Origin: Collinsella aerofaciens
GTDB lineage: Bacteria; Actinomycetota; Coriobacteriia; Coriobacteriales; Coriobacteriaceae
DNA length: 37,940 nt
Assembly: GCF_015670795.1 (NCBI RefSeq)
Contig: NZ_JADPCJ010000023.1
Location: forward strand, 1 to 37,940
Direction: 5' to 3'
The notes below the pieces were generated by a model that worked only from the letters and a program-made list of their open reading frames with translations, had not been told where the DNA came from and searched no databases. The position numbers were made by a program, and so were the translations under genes. Of the stretch, positions 34,709-37,940 are shown piece by piece (the stretch's first letter is position 1; each line of letters opens with the position of its first letter).

Positions 34709-36799
34709 CTAGCACTGCTTTATGAGATCGAGCACCGCAGGAATGTCATCGGCATTCCGAAGCGCAACGTAAGTGGGTAAGCCCGGGCCAAATCCACCCT
34801 GCGAACGCTTGTCCTGGCACATGTCCTCTGGATCCGTTAGATCATCCACACTCTTTGCCAAGCCAACGGCAATCCAACCACCGTTGCTGGTCCTGCCTTC
34901 TAGCACGGCATACAGTTTTCGCTTGCCCGACCTGAAGCCTACATAGTACTTAGCTATGTAGGACTCCCACGAAGGGTTACCACTCAGAACGGACTCGCGC
35001 ACCTCATCGAAAAGCTTCTGATTGAGCCCACCTTCGGCAAAGGTGGGGTGGTTCTCCTGCAGAGTCCAGACAGGAGCCTCGTCAGACTCCCCACGAGAAG
35101 GACGGTACTTGTCGACGACGTCTGCCGGAAGGTCGGGATACTTCCATATCTCGCACGCTTCTTTCACCAGCTCGTCCGCGCGCTGCCCAATCTCTTCCTC
35201 ACCCCATTTTTCATGCGAGACAATCGATTTGTTTAGGTAGAGCGGGCTGCACTTAAATCCGACGTCAGGCAGATTGAGCTTGTCCGAGAACGACCGGTTT
35301 GAGTACTCCTGGTTGTATCCCGTCAGCGTAAGATTTCCCAAGTTGTTGCGCAGCCTGTCGTGGACGTCTTCCCAGTTCTCACCAAGCGATTCCTTCCAGC
35401 CGTGCTCATCATCGATCGTCTGGGGCATGATGTGCTCGATCTGGTAATCGTCGGCTGAGATGGACTCCTTCGGGTGGTGCCAGTTCTCCATGCGTTCCAG
35501 GTAATAGCGCTTTTTAGAGAAGCGGTTGTAGCAGTCACGCGTCTTAAACTCCTCGACAAAATGCTCGTCTGTCGGAAAGTATGCGGTCATACCGCTGCTG
35601 TGGATAAGGAGCATCGCCGTAACGTACTCCTCGATATCGTCCTGCTGCTCGAGATTGCGATACATGCCGGCAAAGAAATTATTTAGGCCCGTGGTAAGTC
35701 TGCCGCAAACCGCTCGCCTGAACAGAAACGACTCGATAGTCTCGCAGATACGTAAAAACGCATTGCGGTCTAGTCCATTCCCCTCGTAAACCGAATAAAG
35801 CAACATTAAGAGGGGCCTTATCTGCTTCACGTCGAGGCTTACGATTCTGCCGAACACTCGGCGCAGTCCGTCGTCCTTCTCCTTACCAAGGAACAGACTG
35901 GCGTATCTATGTGCATACCCGCGCAGCTCCTTAAGCAGGCCCTCGGTGTCACCATCGTAGTCGTCGGCGAAATAGCGCTTAAACTCGTAGTAGGCCTCGT
36001 TCTCCTTCGGCATCCTATTGGGAACTTTAAGCCACAGCCAGTACCAGATAAATGCATTGAACTCGTCCTCGCCGCCTTTTCCGAACAAGCACTCGAGTGG
36101 ATGCCAATAACCCTCATAAAGCTTGGTCTGTTCGTCGTTGGGAAGCGACATTAGAACGTAGTTACGGATGAGGTCAATGGGCGTGAGCGGCTTGCCCTTG
36201 GAGTTCATGGACTCAAATATGAGCTGGGCATTATCAACGCCAGCGGTGAGCTTAGTGTCGATGACCTGCACGCGGTTTAGCCCCGCCCAAAGCCTTGCAG
36301 GGTCGAATGATTTCCCGTGCATCTTTTCACGGAAGAACGCATGGTTTTCGACAATGCGATCCGATTTTTCATCCGGCACGGGAGCCCCAGACACGATGGA
36401 GAACAGCGTCTCTTTATCGTCCTGCGAGAGCACCAGCTTGTAGCGTGCCAGACCGTTGTAGTCGTCATCGTTAAAGAGGTAATTTTTCCTCAGCGCCGAG
36501 ATTTTGAGGTCGCCAAGGAAGCCAGCCTTGTCGGGGTTGCTCTCCAAATAGTCAGCCAAAGCTGCAATCATCAACGAAAACGTCGTCATGCGCTGCTGTC
36601 CGTCAATCAGAAGCACGCGCGAAATGCTCGTGGCAGAGCTCTCGGACTCGGGGATATAAAGCATTGACCCCACGAAGTGCGATACGCCATCACGACCCGC
36701 TCGCATGACGTCATCCCAAAGCACCTCGCACTCTTTTACACTCCACGAGTAAACTCGCTGGTACACGGGAATGACGAACTGCATCTTCGCCACGCCCAT
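34709..36799 (-). CDS. DUF262/DUF1524 GmrSD-like defence protein, apparent 5' frameshift
   Basis: From the in-frame ATG this is a 696-residue protein of the DUF262 (GmrS-like) and DUF1524 (HNH, GmrD-like) family. These proteins act as modification-dependent or phage-induced nucleases. DUF262 signatures are FVIPVYQRVYSW (about residues 8-19) and LLIDGQQRMTTF (about 63-74). The HNH part has YQIEHIMPQ (about residue 453) and NNLGNLTLTGYNQEY. The typical N terminus continues upstream: ATG at 36829-36831 gives MKATEANLLDL, with AAAGGGG before it, but in another frame, one base short. So it is a recent frameshift, an error, or a start at the inner ATG. Confidence 0.8.
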   Translation of the reverse strand: MGVAKMQFVIPVYQRVYSWSVKECEVLWDDVMRAGRDGVSHFVGSMLYIPESESSATSISRVLLIDGQQRMTTFSLMIAALADYLESNPDKAGFLGDLKISALRKNYLFNDDDYNGLARYKLVLSQDDKETLFSIVSGAPVPDEKSDRIVENHAFFREKMHGKSFDPARLWAGLNRVQVIDTKLTAGVDNAQLIFESMNSKGKPLTPIDLIRNYVLMSLPNDEQTKLYEGYWHPLECLFGKGGEDEFNAFIWYWLWLKVPNRMPKENEAYYEFKRYFADDYDGDTEGLLKELRGYAHRYASLFLGKEKDDGLRRVFGRIVSLDVKQIRPLLMLLYSVYEGNGLDRNAFLRICETIESFLFRRAVCGRLTTGLNNFFAGMYRNLEQQDDIEEYVTAMLLIHSSGMTAYFPTDEHFVEEFKTRDCYNRFSKKRYYLERMENWHHPKESISADDYQIEHIMPQTIDDEHGWKESLGENWEDVHDRLRNNLGNLTLTGYNQEYSNRSFSDKLNLPDVGFKCSPLYLNKSIVSHEKWGEEEIGQRADELVKEACEIWKYPDLPADVVDKYRPSRGESDEAPVWTLQENHPTFAEGGLNQKLFDEVRESVLSGNPSWESYIAKYYVGFRSGKRKLYAVLEGRTSNGGWIAVGLAKSVDDLTDPEDMCQDKRSQGGFGPGLPTYVALRNADDIPAVLDLIKQC

Positions 36800-36930
36800 A
36801 AGTCGAGTAGATTTGCCTCGGTTGCTTTCATTTGCGATTGTCCCCTTTCTTGTTTACGCCGCTTGCGGTCAGTCCTCCACTGAACGAAAGGCGCTAAAGA
36901 CCAGAGCATCGAAGCACTGGAGCAACCGGG

Positions 36931-37940
36931 ATGCTCGTCTCACTAGATTTTACAACGCTTGTCGCGAATACAGTTGAAAGCCAATCCGGTTCCGATGGCT
37001 CCCCCTATGAGAAGAGGGTGGATGCCAAGGGTCGCGTGACTAGCGATAAGTGCATCGCGAACGAAGTGCCGTTTGAGGAACTGCCCGAGGGGTGGGCTTG
37101 GGCAAGGCTGGAAACCGTATATAACTTCATTGATTACAGGGGTAAAACACCTCACAAATCACCTTCAGGTGTTCGACTAATGACTGCGAGCAACATTCGC
37201 CAAGGCTATATTGATTACACGCGCGAGGAGTATATTTCAGAAGACGAATATGCAACACGCTTGTCTCGCGGGGAGACCCACCGTGGCGACTTGCTGTTTA
37301 CAACCGAAGCCCCGATGGGGTATTGCGCGATATGCGAAATGAAACGTTGCAGCTGTGGACAGCGTGTCATTACCCTTCAGAATTACGGCACAGTTGGTCC
37401 AGACAATGCCCTGTTCTGCCAAATAATTCTATCTCCACTGTTCCAAATTCAAGTTAAGGATCATGCCACGGGGACGACCGCAAAAGGAATCAAAGCAGCA
37501 GTGCTAAAAGAGCTATTTCTTCCGATTCCGCCCCTCGCCGAGCAGCGCCGCATCGTCGAGCGCGTCGGCGAGCTCATGCCCCTGGTCGAGGAGTACGGCG
37601 GGCTCGAGGACGCCCGCGAGGCGCTCGACGCCGCGCTGCCCGGCCGCCTGCGCAAATCCGTGCTGCAGCTGGCGGTGCGGGGCGGGCTGGTGCCCCAGGA
37701 CCCCGCAGACGAGCCCGCGAGCACCCTGCTCGAGCGCATTCGCGGGCAGCGCCGAGAGCTCGTCGCCGAGAAGAAGATGAAGGCTCCGAAGGGCGGCGAG
37801 TCGATCATCTTCGCCGGTTCCGATGGCCGCCGCTATGAGAAGAGGGTGGACGCAAAGGGCCGCGAGTCCGAGCCAGTCTGCATCGAGGACGAGATCCCGT
37901 TCGAGACACCCGAGGGCTGGGAGTGGGCGAGACTGGGGTC
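36931..37940 (+). CDS. hsdS: Type I restriction specificity subunit HsdS, runs off window
   Basis: An open frame from 36931 reaches the window end without a stop (336 codons seen). It encodes a type I specificity subunit, which reads the target DNA for HsdM and HsdR. After a short start, a first target-recognition domain (about residues 45-190) ends in a conserved helix, IPPLAEQRRIVERVGELM, then LRKSVLQLAVRGGLVPQDP. Next comes a second copy of the GSDG..YEKRVDAKGR segment, beginning the second domain, which is cut off. The usual N-terminal conserved region is missing before the first domain, so this may be a partial or silent specificity cassette. The ATG at 36931 has GGAG 8 bases upstream. 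No hsdM or hsdR is in the window. Confidence 0.78.
   Translation, partial: MLVSLDFTTLVANTVESQSGSDGSPYEKRVDAKGRVTSDKCIANEVPFEELPEGWAWARLETVYNFIDYRGKTPHKSPSGVRLMTASNIRQGYIDYTREEYISEDEYATRLSRGETHRGDLLFTTEAPMGYCAICEMKRCSCGQRVITLQNYGTVGPDNALFCQIILSPLFQIQVKDHATGTTAKGIKAAVLKELFLPIPPLAEQRRIVERVGELMPLVEEYGGLEDAREALDAALPGRLRKSVLQLAVRGGLVPQDPADEPASTLLERIRGQRRELVAEKKMKAPKGGESIIFAGSDGRRYEKRVDAKGRESEPVCIEDEIPFETPEGWEWARLG
36986..37036 (+). repeat. hsdS internal direct repeat, copy A
   Basis: These 51 bases match 37814-37864 at 45 positions. The two copies are 828 bases apart, an exact multiple of three, so recombination between them would keep the frame. Both encode GSDG-YEKRVDAKGR. Confidence 0.75.
37814..37864 (+). 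repeat. hsdS internal direct repeat, copy B
   Basis: This is the second copy of the 51-base segment at 36986-37036. It lies at the junction of the central conserved region and the second recognition domain. Protein similarity continues past it, CIEDEIPFETPEGWEWARLG here against CIANEVPFEELPEGWAWARL in the first copy. Confidence 0.75.

Noticed and set aside
1..37940. tRNA or rRNA genes
   Set aside because: No tRNA cloverleaf with a T-loop GTTCGAATC-type sequence or rRNA segment was recognised; the GTTGGAATCG sequence at 957-966 belongs to a hairpin without the other tRNA parts.

Overview
The window looks like chromosome from a high-GC gut actinobacterium of the class Coriobacteriia, most like Collinsella. 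The support is indirect: GC-rich third positions, actinobacterial-type ribosomal proteins (including a zinc-type S14), frequent TTG and GTG starts, and an anaerobic purine/ureide cluster of the ygeXYW type. The species assignment is inference; no 16S gene is present.

Layout. Positions 1-3240 hold a Cof-type HAD phosphatase and an adenine deaminase (minus strand), set among short palindromic and tandem intergenic repeats. Positions 3269-11689 hold housekeeping genes: tyrS, a U32 peptidase-family RNA hydroxylation-type protein, a class A penicillin-binding protein (plus strand), argR, a family 2 glycosyltransferase and truA. Positions 11725-21506 hold one long minus-strand ribosomal block, rplE-rpsN-rpsH-rplF-rplR-rpsE-rpmD-rplO-secY-adk-map-infA-rpmJ-rpsM-rpsK-rpsD-rpoA-rplQ, ending at a strong terminator. 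The usual upstream neighbours (rplX, rplN, rpsQ and the S10 genes) are not there: rplE is the first gene.

Positions 21818-32755 form a catabolic island. XdhC-, YqeB- and YqeC-type accessory proteins of molybdenum hydroxylases come first, then a cyclic amidohydrolase (dihydropyrimidinase/hydantoinase type), a MobA-like nucleotidyltransferase (molybdenum-cofactor cytidylyltransferase type), carbamate kinase, the knotted carbamoyltransferase YgeW, the M20 hydrolase YgeY, diaminopropionate ammonia-lyase YgeX and a divergent YheO/DauR-like regulator. These families are known together from anaerobic purine (urate/xanthine) breakdown in gut bacteria. The inferred flow is ring opening by the amidohydrolase, release of carbamoyl groups, ATP formation by carbamate kinase, and diaminopropionate cleavage to pyruvate and ammonia. 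The molybdenum hydroxylase itself and the selenium genes are not in the window. The adenine deaminase at 1169-2989 could feed hypoxanthine to the same route.

Positions 32879-34641 carry two unrecognised proteins and a three-unit 33-bp-period repeat. Positions 34709-37940 are a defence region: a DUF262/DUF1524 (GmrSD-like) gene with an apparent frameshift at its 5' end, and divergently a partial type I specificity gene (hsdS) that runs off the window and carries an internal direct duplication.

The most interesting unexplained structures are three copies of a ~65-bp palindrome sharing the end AGTTGCGGTGAAATA, a long hairpin that would bury the ribosome-binding site of the HAD gene, the break in the ribosomal operon, a 16-bp inverted repeat between ygeX and its presumed regulator, and the 33-bp repeats.
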